Positions 24,290-31,743 are shown, counted from the stretch's first letter. The stretch: 64,000 bases of DNA from an uncultured Bacilli bacterium (GCA_934155645.1 CAKPHC010000003.1:1-64000); one strand, 5' to 3'. The notes: generated by a model from the sequence alone, not told the origin. Translations and numbers: made by a program.

Positions 24290-24455
24290 TTTTAACCCCC
24301 AATGAACTTACAAATCTTTTTAATTCTTCATCACTAACTATATATTGTCTTCCTATAAACTTTCCTTTTAACTTATGTTCTTTTATAAGTGTTCTTAAAT
24401 AAGGTATAGGTGTTAGTAAAATCTCACTAACTTGTTTTAAATTGTAAAACTTCAC
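24279..24455 (-). CDS. small helix-turn-helix DNA-binding protein
   Basis: This is a 58-residue ORF with a GTG start. It reads KFYNLKQVSEIL, continues through LRTLIKEHKLKGKFIGRQYI, and ends VSDEELKRF. The pattern (helix, turn, LRTLIKEHKLKG, a short IGRQY hairpin, then a final helix) is that of excisionase/MerR-like winged helix proteins, similar in layout to the protein at 28568. GGGAG lies ten bases upstream, so the start is moderately supported. It overlaps the following gene by 11 bases. It could be a second recombination-directionality factor or a repressor of the element. Confidence 0.6.
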   Translation of the reverse strand: MKFYNLKQVSEILLTPIPYLRTLIKEHKLKGKFIGRQYIVSDEELKRFVSSLGVKNER

Positions 24456-24653
24456 TTTGTATCATCTCCCTACATATTAGTAGCAAAATGATTATGAGAA
24501 TACAAAAAGTTATTGATAGTATATATATAATAGTTATATAGTGAAACGAACGAAAAAATCAAAGAATAATCAAATTAGAATATACCTAAAAAACACCATT
24601 TTCCGCTATCTTCCTGTTTTGAAAATATCTTTTTAGTATATTTATATTACTCG

Positions 24654-24688
24654 GGGCTAAAAGTGTCTAAAATAGGGCTAAAAATGTC
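24654..24688 (+). repeat. 14-bp direct repeats, 21-bp period
   Basis: GGGCTAAAAGTGTC (24654-24667) and GGGCTAAAAATGTC (24675-24688) differ at one base and are spaced exactly two helical turns apart. Confidence 0.6.
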
Positions 24689-24726
24689 GGTGTTTTATTT
24701 AATGGTGGGGATTGGGTAAAATAGAA

Positions 24727-24765
24727 AAAGGTATTTTGTTCTCTAAAAGGTATATGTGCTCTAAA
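24727..24765 (+). repeat. imperfect tandem 20-bp repeats
   Basis: AAAGGTATTTTGTTCTCTAAA is followed, sharing AAA, by AAAGGTATATGTGCTCTAAA. Together with the preceding pair this gives an iteron-like block. Confidence 0.5.
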
Positions 24766-24819
24766 TTAGATTCAGAAAAATAAAAAAAGCATATAGCAAT
24801 TACTATATACTTATATAAC

Positions 24820-24900
24820 TTATTTTTTTCTTTTTTTATCTATAATTATTGCACCAATAATAACAACTGCTATTAATAGTATAATAAGCATAAAAATCAT
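24820..24900 (-). CDS. 26-residue single-span membrane peptide
   Basis: The product is one hydrophobic helix (about 20 residues of Ile, Leu, Val) ending DKKRKK. TAAGGAG, overlapping the stop codon of the upstream zinc-ribbon gene, gives a good ribosome site nine bases from the ATG. The two stops and starts are only 14 bp apart, so they form one operon. Small proteins of this shape often act as membrane partners or toxins. Nothing more specific can be said. Confidence 0.55.
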   Translation of the reverse strand: MIFMLIILLIAVVIIGAIIIDKKRKK

Positions 24901-24914
24901 TTTAATCACACTCC

Positions 24915-25532
24915 TTATTTTTTCTTGGTTAATAAAGCAATTATTATAACTACTAATAATGTAAATAGCATTGAAATAGTTATATTTAAATGTAAAACAT
25001 AAAATGAAGCAAGCATTATTCCAATACCAATTAAACTTATTATAAGTGCTTTGTGTTTTTCAAAAATATTAGATGTTTCTATTTCTTTTGTTGATATTGT
25101 ATTTTCATCACATTTTCTAATATTACCAACAATACATCTACCTGTTGAATTAGACCAACTACCTTTTGCTAATATCTCAATTTCTATAATTTCATCATTT
25201 TCATTAATAATAAATTGCTTTCCATCACTGGCATTTGATACAGCCATAGGTGTAAATACATCTCCGTGTCTTACTCCAGTATTAAGTCCTATATAATGTG
25301 TACCATTTGGCAATTCTAATTCTATTGTTTTATTAGCACCAACTCCAATTTCTCCCACAGGTTGATTATCAATAAAAACGCTTGTTCTTAATGCTAAATG
25401 AAAGCATTTTTTAATAATAATCTTTTTCTTTGGCAAAGTGATTTCATCATTGATAGGGCAACCACAATTAGGACAAGATTTTGCTTTGCTACTTATTTCT
25501 TTTCCACACTCACTACATTTAATTAAAGCCAT
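24915..25532 (-). CDS. zinc-ribbon membrane protein
   Basis: The N-terminus is a zinc ribbon with two CxxC pairs (Cys 6, 9, 20, 23; CSECGKE and CPNCGCP). A beta-rich middle (about 40-140) follows, with VFIDNQPVGEIGVG and ELPNGTHYIGLN, like PEGA-type or stress-response domains. Two membrane helices lie at about 165-202, ending TKKK. The ribbon and middle domain should be cytoplasmic. It is transcribed away from the XRE regulator gene with GGAG upstream. Its role in the element is unknown; such proteins are common cargo in small integrative elements of Firmicutes. Confidence 0.7.
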   Translation of the reverse strand: MALIKCSECGKEISSKAKSCPNCGCPINDEITLPKKKIIIKKCFHLALRTSVFIDNQPVGEIGVGANKTIELELPNGTHYIGLNTGVRHGDVFTPMAVSNASDGKQFIINENDEIIEIEILAKGSWSNSTGRCIVGNIRKCDENTISTKEIETSNIFEKHKALIISLIGIGIMLASFYVLHLNITISMLFTLLVVIIIALLTKKK

Positions 25533-25634
25533 TTAGTTTACTCCTTTCATATTTTATTATATCACAAACCACTCCTATTTGTTGGGGTTAGTTGATATTT
25601 TTTTATGAAATAATATTTGTATGGGGTGATACCA

Positions 25635-25907
25635 ATGGCGAGTATATCAAAAGAAGATAACAATTATGTGTATTATTGGGTTGGTAAGAACATTAAAAAG
25701 TATCGTAAACAAAAGGGTATAACTCAAAAACAGTTAGCCGAACAATGTAGTTATAGTGAAAACTTTATTGGCGATTTAGAAAACAATACTTTTAAAACTT
25801 GTTCTTTAAATACTCTTTACTATATATCTAAAAAATTAGGTATTCATATGAAAGATTTATTTGATGAATTAGAAGAAGACATAAAAAATAAGAGTGATGA
25901 AGACTAA
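25635..25907 (+). CDS. XRE-family transcriptional regulator
   Basis: A single helix-turn-helix of the Cro/CI type occupies about residues 15-70. It shows the pattern IKKYRKQKGITQKQLAEQCSYS, FIGDLENN and LNTLYYISKKLGI. At 90 residues there is no extra sensor domain. I chose the ATG at 25635, five bases after GGGGTGA, over the ATG at 25617. It is divergent from the zinc-ribbon operon and probably represses one or both directions from the 100-bp region between them, as expected for an element repressor. Confidence 0.85.
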   Translation: MASISKEDNNYVYYWVGKNIKKYRKQKGITQKQLAEQCSYSENFIGDLENNTFKTCSLNTLYYISKKLGIHMKDLFDELEEDIKNKSDED

Positions 25908-25928
25908 ATAATCTTTATCACTCTTTTA
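25891..25928 (+). terminator. Rho-independent terminator of the XRE gene
   Basis: AGAGTGAT (25891-25898) pairs with ATCACTCT (25917-25924), followed by TTT. The stop codon lies in the loop. Confidence 0.7.
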
Positions 25929-25939
25929 ATATATATAAA

Positions 25940-25966
25940 CACCTTATTATAAAGCAAAATAAGGTG
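25940..25966. repeat. 9-bp inverted repeat at the edge of an AT-only tract
   Basis: CACCTTATT/AATAAGGTG with a 9-base loop and no T run on either side, so it is not a normal terminator. It borders the AT-rich region that follows. Confidence 0.5.
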
Positions 25967-26294
25967 GTGTATTCAACTGAAAATATTATTTTAAGTATTT
26001 TATATTATATATACCTAAATATCGTTTATATAAGTATTTGAAGGTTGGTTAAGTATTTTATATCTTTTGTTAATATTCATACTTTACAAAAGGTATCTAA
26101 TATATTTTATAATAATTATATCTTATGGAAGATAATTTATATTATTATATATTTAACTTAATATATATTATTTTATTAAATATATTTTTATATATTATTT
26201 TTATTAATTTACTTAATAGTATCTTTCATTAGATAAAATTATAAAAATATTAATTACTCTATATATAATTATATGTATAAATATAATTAATCAA
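25967..26294. other. extremely AT-rich non-coding region
   Basis: About 330 bases consist almost only of A and T, with many TATATA and TTAATA runs and no gene. With the adjacent hairpin it resembles a DNA-unwinding region. It could equally be neutral filler or a nucleoid-protein binding region. Confidence 0.4.
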
Positions 26295-26328
26295 ATAAAA
26301 AGGAATAGACTTAATATAAGTCCACTCC
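26295..26328 (-). terminator. Rho-independent terminator (minus strand)
   Basis: On the minus strand GGAGTGGACTTA pairs with TAAGTCTATTCC (two G-U pairs), followed by TTTTTAT, eight bases after the stop of the unknown gene at 26336. Confidence 0.75.
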
Positions 26329-26335
26329 ATAGAGA

Positions 26336-26788
26336 TTATATATTATTTAATATATTATAAAACTTATCTAACATATCTTTCATTTCATTAGGTATAGTAT
26401 TTAATTTATTTAATGATTTCTTTATATCTAGTATATTTCCTATTAGTACCCTTAATGTTATTTCTTCATAAGCTGTTTTAATATCATATTTATTTTTATA
26501 AGCATTAAATAAATTAGAGTTAGTAGATATTAAGTCTATTGTTCCATTAGTAATAAGTAATAGTAATAATAAACTTTTATTTTTTTCTATTTCATCATTA
26601 GAATTAATATTAAAATTAAAATCTAAATCAAATAATTTATATGTATTTTCTAAATAAGGTATTATATATAACTTAACATTTTTATCAGTATTCTCAATAT
26701 TAATACTATTTGTTAAATAGTCTTGTTCTAAATTATGTTGTTTAATAAAATCATCACATAATAAATCTAATATATTTTGTTTTCTCAT
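26336..26788 (-). CDS. unknown helical protein of the element
   Basis: No family is recognised in this 150-residue protein. It is rich in Asn, Leu, Ile and Lys with helical periodicity and no membrane segment or catalytic motif. AAAGGA precedes its ATG, and its start lies one base after the stop of the 304-residue gene, so the two are co-transcribed and likely work together. Base composition is even more AT-rich than that of the chromosomal genes around the element. Confidence 0.6.
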   Translation of the reverse strand: MRKQNILDLLCDDFIKQHNLEQDYLTNSINIENTDKNVKLYIIPYLENTYKLFDLDFNFNINSNDEIEKNKSLLLLLLITNGTIDLISTNSNLFNAYKNKYDIKTAYEEITLRVLIGNILDIKKSLNKLNTIPNEMKDMLDKFYNILNNI

Positions 26789-26789
26789 A

Positions 26790-27704
26790 TTAACTATTCC
26801 TTTCGTATAAGTCTTTAAATTGTTCTATAAGTTCTTTAATATTTGAAAATGCTAAATCAATATTATCATTATCAATTAAATTACTAATATCTTTTAATTT
26901 ATTAAATACATTTATATAAGTTATATCTTTTACAAAGGAAATATCTTGATTTAAAAACTCTTTTAAGAAATAATTAAATAAGTTTACAAGGCATTTATCA
27001 TTGTATATGTAATAATCTACCATTGAATTATTTAAGTCTTTAATTCTATTTAAAATATCAAATATGAAATATCTTTGCTCTGTATCTTCATTAAGATTAA
27101 TACCTGTTCTTTTTTCATAAGATATTATAAAATCATTGTTTAATTGTTCTTGTTTATCTCTATCAAATAAAGTTGATGATTTTGGATCTAAATTATTTAT
27201 TATTTTTAAATTAACTTTTTTAGGTAGTTTATCATTTGGCTTTTTAATATATGGCATATCTTTACTATCAACTAATTTATCAAAATTAAGGTTATCAAGT
27301 ATATTCATAAAATACTCGGTATCTTTTTCAAGACTTTTAAGATTATATTTAGTCTTTTTAGTTGTATATAATTCTTTCATCTCATTTAATTCATCAAGTG
27401 TATTTTCTAAACTCTCATATATTAAAATACACTCACTATCATAACACTTTTTAATCTTGTTTTTATATTTGTTTAAATAAGCATTTATTAAGCGCATTAT
27501 ATTATCTACTTTTTGATTAATAGGTATATAGTTTAAAGAAAATAAGATATTATTTAAACTAATATAAGTGTTATATGTTTCAAATATCAATTCATATTGT
27601 AAGGGGTAGTCTTTAATTTTTATATTAAAAGCACTTTCAAACTTTTTAATATAAATAGACTTGTTAAAATATTTCTTATCTAACTTGTTATGATATTTAC
27701 CCAT
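26790..27704 (-). CDS. unknown helical protein of the element
   Basis: The 304-residue product is not recognised. It is mainly alpha-helical, Asn/Lys/Tyr-rich and without membrane spans or cysteine pairs. It lacks the HUH or MOB_T motifs expected of a relaxase or rolling-circle initiator. GGAG lies eight bases before its ATG, and TTATAAT just upstream on the minus strand is a fair -10. It is the largest element gene apart from the integrase and shares an operon with the 150-residue gene. A role in maintenance, defence or replication is open. Confidence 0.6.
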   Translation of the reverse strand: MGKYHNKLDKKYFNKSIYIKKFESAFNIKIKDYPLQYELIFETYNTYISLNNILFSLNYIPINQKVDNIMRLINAYLNKYKNKIKKCYDSECILIYESLENTLDELNEMKELYTTKKTKYNLKSLEKDTEYFMNILDNLNFDKLVDSKDMPYIKKPNDKLPKKVNLKIINNLDPKSSTLFDRDKQEQLNNDFIISYEKRTGINLNEDTEQRYFIFDILNRIKDLNNSMVDYYIYNDKCLVNLFNYFLKEFLNQDISFVKDITYINVFNKLKDISNLIDNDNIDLAFSNIKELIEQFKDLYERNS

Positions 27705-27732
27705 AGTACCAACTCCATATATAAATTATAAC

Positions 27733-27763
27733 ACAAAAAAAGTTATCTTATCATAGACAACTT
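27733..27763 (-). terminator. Rho-independent terminator (minus strand)
   Basis: On the minus strand AAGTTGTCT pairs with AGATAACTT (one G-U pair) and is followed by TTTTTTT. Confidence 0.75.
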
Positions 27764-27920
27764 AATCTTCAATAATAAAATATAAGCCTTTTTCATCAGT
27801 TTTAGTTTTTATATTAAACATTTTAAATAGTTCAAAACAATTTTCAACATTGTATCTTTCTTTATAATCTTTAAATATTCTTTCTAATTGGCTTAATGTA
27901 TATCTTCTATTTTTTTTCAT
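27762..27920 (-). CDS. small basic protein of the element
   Basis: The 52-residue product begins MKKNRRYTLSQLERIFKDYKERY. It looks like a small helical domain with a short C-terminal hairpin (DEKGLYFIIED). I chose the ATG at 27920, ten bases after AAAGGA, rather than the far-upstream ATG at 27971, which lies in a hairpin region without a ribosome site. The basic N-terminus would allow nucleic-acid binding, but no family is recognised. Confidence 0.55.
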   Translation of the reverse strand: MKKNRRYTLSQLERIFKDYKERYNVENCFELFKMFNIKTKTDEKGLYFIIED

Positions 27921-27963
27921 AATTCTTAATTCCTTTCTTTCTATATAATTATTAATTGCCTTT

Positions 27964-28002
27964 ACAAGCAAGATTAAACTTTTAAAGTCTAATCTTGCTT
28001 GT
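27964..28002. repeat. long near-perfect hairpin
   Basis: ACAAGCAAGATTA (27964-27976) is the exact reverse complement of TAATCTTGCTTGT (27990-28002), and ACTTT/AAAGT extends the stem inward after one mismatch. No T run follows on either strand. It lies between two minus-strand genes and could be an mRNA-stabilising or processing hairpin, or a protein site. Confidence 0.6.
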
Positions 28003-28036
28003 ATAAGGTCTTTATTTGTTTTAACTAACTTTTAGA

Positions 28037-28273
28037 TTAGTCTAATTGAGTTATAATATCGTTTAGTTTTATAAAATCATCATATTGCTTTTGAATAATC
28101 TTATAAAAACTATTTAATCTATTATCAAGATTATTTTTTGAATTATTGTTTTTAAACTCAAGATTAAGATATTTATAAAACTTATTTAATTCTTTAGTGC
28201 TTAACTCTTTACCAGCATACTTATTAACCATAAGTTTTATCATTTCTTGTCTTATGTCTAAAATATCTATCAT
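28037..28273 (-). CDS. small helical protein of the element
   Basis: This 78-residue protein (MIDILDIRQEMIKLMVNKYAG...) is charged and helical with no recognisable domain. AAAGGAG lies seven bases before the ATG, a strong ribosome site. It is the first gene of the right-hand minus-strand group, transcribed away from the excisionase and integrase genes. Its function is unknown. Confidence 0.6.
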   Translation of the reverse strand: MIDILDIRQEMIKLMVNKYAGKELSTKELNKFYKYLNLEFKNNNSKNNLDNRLNSFYKIIQKQYDDFIKLNDIITQLD

Positions 28274-28567
28274 TTTAACAACTCCTTTCGTGATTTTACA
28301 AAACTTGTCGACTTGCTTTGTGATTTCATCATACTAGGTTTTTGAGTAAAAAAAAATAGTTTTTCATCAACTTTTTTGGGTTATATTTTACTTATTTTTG
28401 TCCGAAATAATAGTATTTTTCATTGCTTTTCCTTTTGTTTTCAATAGGTCTATTTTCAAAAACAGTTCTTTTTTGCTTGCTAGTTTTAAAGGCTTTTTGT
28501 TGGTATTCTTTAATTGTTCGAACAAGTCAGAGGGCTTATACCTCGACATTTAAAGGAGGAAAATATA
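28274..28567. other. intergenic region between divergent element genes
   Basis: No gene is seen. It holds the upstream sequences of the minus-strand genes and of the excisionase/integrase pair, and a GTCGAC palindrome near 28307. A TGTAAAAT near 28285 on the minus strand may be a -10 for the leftward gene. Confidence 0.35.
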
Positions 28568-28771
28568 ATGATAGAAATAAAAGAATCAGTTAATATAAAA
28601 GAACTATCAAACAACCTAAATATATCTATCTCTGAAATAAGAAAATTAGTAAGAGAAAGAAGAATACCACATTTTAGAATAGGAAATAAGATTTATTTTA
28701 AAATTGAGTCAATAAATATATGGATTGATAAATTAGAAGAAAAAGAGAAAAAAACTACACTGTTTTGTTAA
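28568..28771 (+). CDS. excisionase-like helix-turn-helix protein
   Basis: The 67-residue product has the pattern VNIKELSNNLNISISEIRKLVRERRIPHFRIGNKIYFKIESINIWIDKL. That is the standard winged-helix DNA-binding domain of the excisionase (MerR/Xis) group. AAAGGAGG lies seven bases before the ATG at 28568. It is immediately upstream of the integrase gene and in the same direction, the usual place for a recombination-directionality factor, which bends the attachment sites and favours excision. Its partner sites may be the repeats near the left end. Confidence 0.8.
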   Translation: MIEIKESVNIKELSNNLNISISEIRKLVRERRIPHFRIGNKIYFKIESINIWIDKLEEKEKKTTLFC

Positions 28772-28865
28772 CCAAAAATTCCCGAAAACATTGATAAAAA
28801 CGGGCAAAAATGGTATAATTAGCATAGGTAGTTTGCTTAATCTTTTCAAAGGAGGAAGAAGAAAA

Positions 28866-29978
28866 ATGATTAAGACACTATCAAAGAACAAACATAAAAT
28901 AATTGCTGAAATTGGTTATGACATTAACGGAAAAAGAAAAAGAAAAACTGAAATATTTTATGGCACTAAAAGAGATGCTGAAAAAAGGGAGTTTGAAATA
29001 CAACAAGAATATTCTAATAAACAAGTATTATTTGATAAACAAGATTTAACTTTTCAAGAATTTTGTTATAAAATGTTTATACCAAAATATTGTGAGCCTA
29101 ATTTAAGCCCTAAAACTATTGAGGGTTATAAATCTATGATAAAAAAGATAACTGCTATTATAGGTTGTTGGTTATTTCTAAAAATAGATACTTATACCTT
29201 AAATGAGTTATATATCAAACTAAAAAAAGGCGAAAGAGTTGAAACAATATCAAACTACACATTATTACACTATTATAATCTCATTAACCTTATATTTGAG
29301 GTTGCTATTGATTTTGGTATAACTGATACTAACCCAAATGAGAAAGTAAAAAGACCTAAAAAGGAAAAAAAACTTGTAGAGTGCTATGATAAAGAACAAG
29401 TTGAGATATTATTAAAAGGACTTGACAATGAGTGCCTAAAATATCAAGCACTTATAAGGCTCGGCTTGGACTCGGGAGCAAGAAGAAGTGAAATACTTGC
29501 TATTACTTGGGAGGACATAGATTTTACTAATAGAATACTAACAATAAATAAGTCCTTTGATGTCATTAACGGAAAAGAATATTTAAAACAATTAAAAAAT
29601 GAGTCATCATATAGAAATATGGTGCTTACTGACAAAACAATTCAAGTATTAAAAAAATACAAAGAAGAATTACAAGCCACTACTGATAATTGGGCTATAA
29701 CTAACAGACTTTTCCTTGCTAAAAATGGGAAAACAATGTATCCAACAACTTGTGGCAAAATATTTCAAAAGGTTGCTACAAAATATGGACTACCAAAAAA
29801 GAACTTTCATATTTTAAGGCATACTTGTGCTAGTATGTTAATATCTCTTAATACACACCCAAAAGAAATACAAGATAGAATGGGACACTCATCATTAAAT
29901 ATTACTATGGGAACATACTCACATATTTTTCAAGCAAATAGAATTGATGTAGCAAAAAAATTAGAAACTATATTTTAG
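28866..29978 (+). CDS. int: tyrosine recombinase / integrase
   Basis: The 370-residue protein has three expected parts. These are an N-terminal AP2-like arm-binding domain (KIIAEIGYDINGKRKRKTEIFYGTKRDAEK), a SAM-like core-binding domain (FQEFCYKMF... to about 170), and the catalytic domain. The catalytic residues are present: Arg 206 (SGARRSE), His 315 and Arg 318 (HILRHT), His 341 (MGHSS) and Tyr 351 (TYSHI). It should act on the 14-bp core in the tRNA-Lys anticodon arm. I chose the ATG at 28866 because AAAGGAGGAAG lies just upstream. The earlier in-frame start at 28791 has no ribosome site. It is 218 bp from the right core, the normal position for an integrase. Confidence 0.95.
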   Translation: MIKTLSKNKHKIIAEIGYDINGKRKRKTEIFYGTKRDAEKREFEIQQEYSNKQVLFDKQDLTFQEFCYKMFIPKYCEPNLSPKTIEGYKSMIKKITAIIGCWLFLKIDTYTLNELYIKLKKGERVETISNYTLLHYYNLINLIFEVAIDFGITDTNPNEKVKRPKKEKKLVECYDKEQVEILLKGLDNECLKYQALIRLGLDSGARRSEILAITWEDIDFTNRILTINKSFDVINGKEYLKQLKNESSYRNMVLTDKTIQVLKKYKEELQATTDNWAITNRLFLAKNGKTMYPTTCGKIFQKVATKYGLPKKNFHILRHTCASMLISLNTHPKEIQDRMGHSSLNITMGTYSHIFQANRIDVAKKLETIF

Positions 29979-30003
29979 CAATTTTTCATTAATTTTGATT
30001 TTT

Positions 30004-30021
30004 CGGCACCTTTTCGGCACC
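30004..30021 (+). promoter_or_regulatory. candidate integrase arm-type sites (right, direct pair)
   Basis: TTTCGGCACCTTTTCGGCACC contains two CGGCACC cores starting 11 bp apart (30004 and 30015), matching the pair at 23616 and 23627 near the other end. Confidence 0.65.
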
Positions 30022-30098
30022 TTTTCAAAAAAAGTTATGTAAAAGTATTGTAAAAAAATTAAAATTATGATATATTCATCTAGTAATCAAAAGAGTAA

Positions 30099-30124
30099 TT
30101 TTTCCTTGTAATTTCAAGGAAAAA
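30099..30124. repeat. 10-bp inverted repeat near the right end
   Basis: TTTTTCCTTG and CAAGGAAAAA with a six-base loop lie between the integrase stop and the right core. It may be a weak terminator of the integrase transcript or part of the recombination site. Confidence 0.45.
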
Positions 30125-30195
30125 AGCGAATTCCTTAAAGGTGAGTTAGGTATTCAATATCGGTTGAAATGCCAAACTAATTAGAACTAATGCCC

Positions 30196-30209
30196 ACTGA
30201 CTCTTAATC
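30196..30209 (+). repeat. right attachment core (attR)
   Basis: ACTGACTCTTAATC, identical to 23306-23319, is preceded by element DNA (AATGCCC) and followed by the remainder of the host tRNA. Confidence 0.85.
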
Positions 30210-30245
30210 AGTGGGTCTAGGGTTCGAATCCCTAACAGTCCACCA
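30196..30245 (+). pseudogene. 3' half of host tRNA-Lys, displaced by the element
   Basis: From the core onward the sequence continues as variable loop, T arm and ACAGTCC-A-CCA. ACAGTCC pairs with the GGACTGT of the half at 23280 and not with the GGGGCGT of the intact tRNA, which proves that this is the partner of the broken half. It has no D arm and cannot function alone. Confidence 0.9.
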
Positions 30246-30254
30246 TTTGCAAGC

Positions 30255-30288
30255 AAAGTCTGACAGGGTTACTTGCCAGACTTTTTTT
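30255..30288 (+). terminator. original terminator of the host tRNA-Lys
   Basis: AAAGTCTG (30255-30262) pairs with CAGACTTT (30277-30284), followed by TTTT, just after the displaced 3' half. Confidence 0.8.
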
Positions 30289-30373
30289 AATAAACTATTT
30301 AACAAAAATCAATAACGTGTTAAAATATAAACATAGATAATAAGGAAGACTTATTAAACTTGGAGGTAGTAAG

Positions 30374-31720
30374 ATGAAAAAGAAAACTGTAATAGTTGGA
30401 ATAATTATAGCTGTTATTTTATTTGGTAGTATTTTAATATCTACTTTAGGAACTAAAACTAACGAAAAAAATAATGAAAATAATAAAACAGAACAAAGTA
30501 CGGCTAGTTTTAGAACAAAAATGTTGTCCATGGATTCACTAGATTTATCAAGAGAAGAAAAACTAGTATTAGAGTATTTTGATAATAGTTATACTAGATT
30601 AACTAGCAATATTGCACTAGTAACTCAAAAGTACACAAATCTATTTAAAAATATGAAATTATATGTAGAAGGTGATGTACTAGAAATTATTGAATCAGAT
30701 GACGAAAATTATAAAGCAATCATAAAATTATATGATGATGACTACGATATTTTAGAAGATGAAAATCACTATTGTGTAATTGAAGGAAATCAGCAATTAA
30801 AAAGATTCCAAAAAGGTGACCACATATCTGCATATGGAACTTTTGAAACAAGTGAGTTAACTTACTATAATAATGAAAAATATACAATGCCTAAACTTGC
30901 AACTGATAAATGGATAGAGAACGGTGCTAAATTCAGTAATGACGAAGTAAGGATGATTGCCAAATATATCTTTGGTGAAAATATTAGATTTGATAATCCA
31001 AAAGGATGTGCTTTCAATAGATACTGTGAGAATTATCCATTAATGGGATACCTAGTAAAATTAGAAAATCCTAAAAATTCTAATTATACAATGTTTAATA
31101 TATTTAAAGGAGGAGGATTTATAGAAGTTGGTTATTGTACTAATGAAAACTTTGATGAACTATGCAGTTCTACACAACAATATGTAAATGTAGCATATGA
31201 TTATAAACATTTTATAATCCTAACATATGAGACAGCTACTGAAACAGTTTACATGGAATACTATGATAGAGATTTCAATAAGATTTGGCGTAAAGAATTA
31301 GACAAAGAAGGTAATATTGATAGTTCTAAAGCTAGAGGTTATTACGACTATAACAATAAATATTTAACTTTCGTAATGGATGGATATTTATACCTTATTG
31401 ATTTAACTGATGGTAGTGACGTTATTTCTCCAGTTTTAATAGGAAGTGACCATGAAATTGTTATGTGTAAAGATTATATTCTATTATTTGGTTATAGTAA
31501 AAAAGACTATATCATAAAACTAGGATATGATGGAAAAGTTCAAAAGAAAGTAGACATAACTGATTCAGAAATTACTTCAATAAATTCAAATAAAATTCAA
31601 TTAATAGACAATAAAATAGTTGTTATGATTGATGGTGCAACTAAAGAAAATCAAAGAGTCTATAAAGTATTAAAACTAGATAAAGACCTAAATTTTGAAA
31701 CTCAATCAGATGATATTTAA
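30374..31720 (+). CDS. membrane-anchored extracellular protein of unknown function
   Basis: One N-terminal membrane helix (about 5-25) is followed by a polar spacer and a 400-residue outer part. No family is recognised. The second half (about 280-440) has repeated hydrophobic-aromatic strands such as YLTFVMDGYLYLIDLTDG and YILLFGYSKKDYIIKLGYDGK, which resemble blades of a beta-propeller. Four cysteines occur in the middle (KGCAFNRYC, GYCTN, ELCSS). TTGGAGG lies eight bases before the ATG. It is the first chromosomal gene after the element. Confidence 0.6.
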   Translation: MKKKTVIVGIIIAVILFGSILISTLGTKTNEKNNENNKTEQSTASFRTKMLSMDSLDLSREEKLVLEYFDNSYTRLTSNIALVTQKYTNLFKNMKLYVEGDVLEIIESDDENYKAIIKLYDDDYDILEDENHYCVIEGNQQLKRFQKGDHISAYGTFETSELTYYNNEKYTMPKLATDKWIENGAKFSNDEVRMIAKYIFGENIRFDNPKGCAFNRYCENYPLMGYLVKLENPKNSNYTMFNIFKGGGFIEVGYCTNENFDELCSSTQQYVNVAYDYKHFIILTYETATETVYMEYYDRDFNKIWRKELDKEGNIDSSKARGYYDYNNKYLTFVMDGYLYLIDLTDGSDVISPVLIGSDHEIVMCKDYILLFGYSKKDYIIKLGYDGKVQKKVDITDSEITSINSNKIQLIDNKIVVMIDGATKENQRVYKVLKLDKDLNFETQSDDI

Positions 31721-31743
31721 TATTTAAAATTACAAATAAAAGG

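Larger units (their letters stand above)
24456..24819. other. non-coding region with iteron-like repeats
   Basis: No credible gene is seen in these 364 bases. They hold two pairs of direct repeats (listed separately) and otherwise AT-rich sequence. A control region or a replication origin is possible. Confidence 0.4.
23306..30209. mobile_element. integrated element inside the tRNA-Lys anticodon arm
   Basis: The boundaries are two direct copies of the 14-bp core ACTGACTCTTAATC (23306-23319 and 30196-30209), each attached to one half of the disrupted tRNA-Lys. Inside are a tyrosine integrase next to the right end, an excisionase-like protein, an XRE regulator, several unknown genes mostly on the minus strand, and an intact tRNA-Lys near the left end. 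CGGCACY motifs lie near both ends in pairs 11 bp apart, as expected for integrase arm sites. I see no relaxase, replication protein or phage structural gene, so it is a small integrative element of uncertain mobility. Confidence 0.9.

Noticed and set aside
23306..30209. Prophage or conjugative element
   Set aside because: There are no capsid, tail, terminase, relaxase or type IV secretion genes among those present, and the size is too small.
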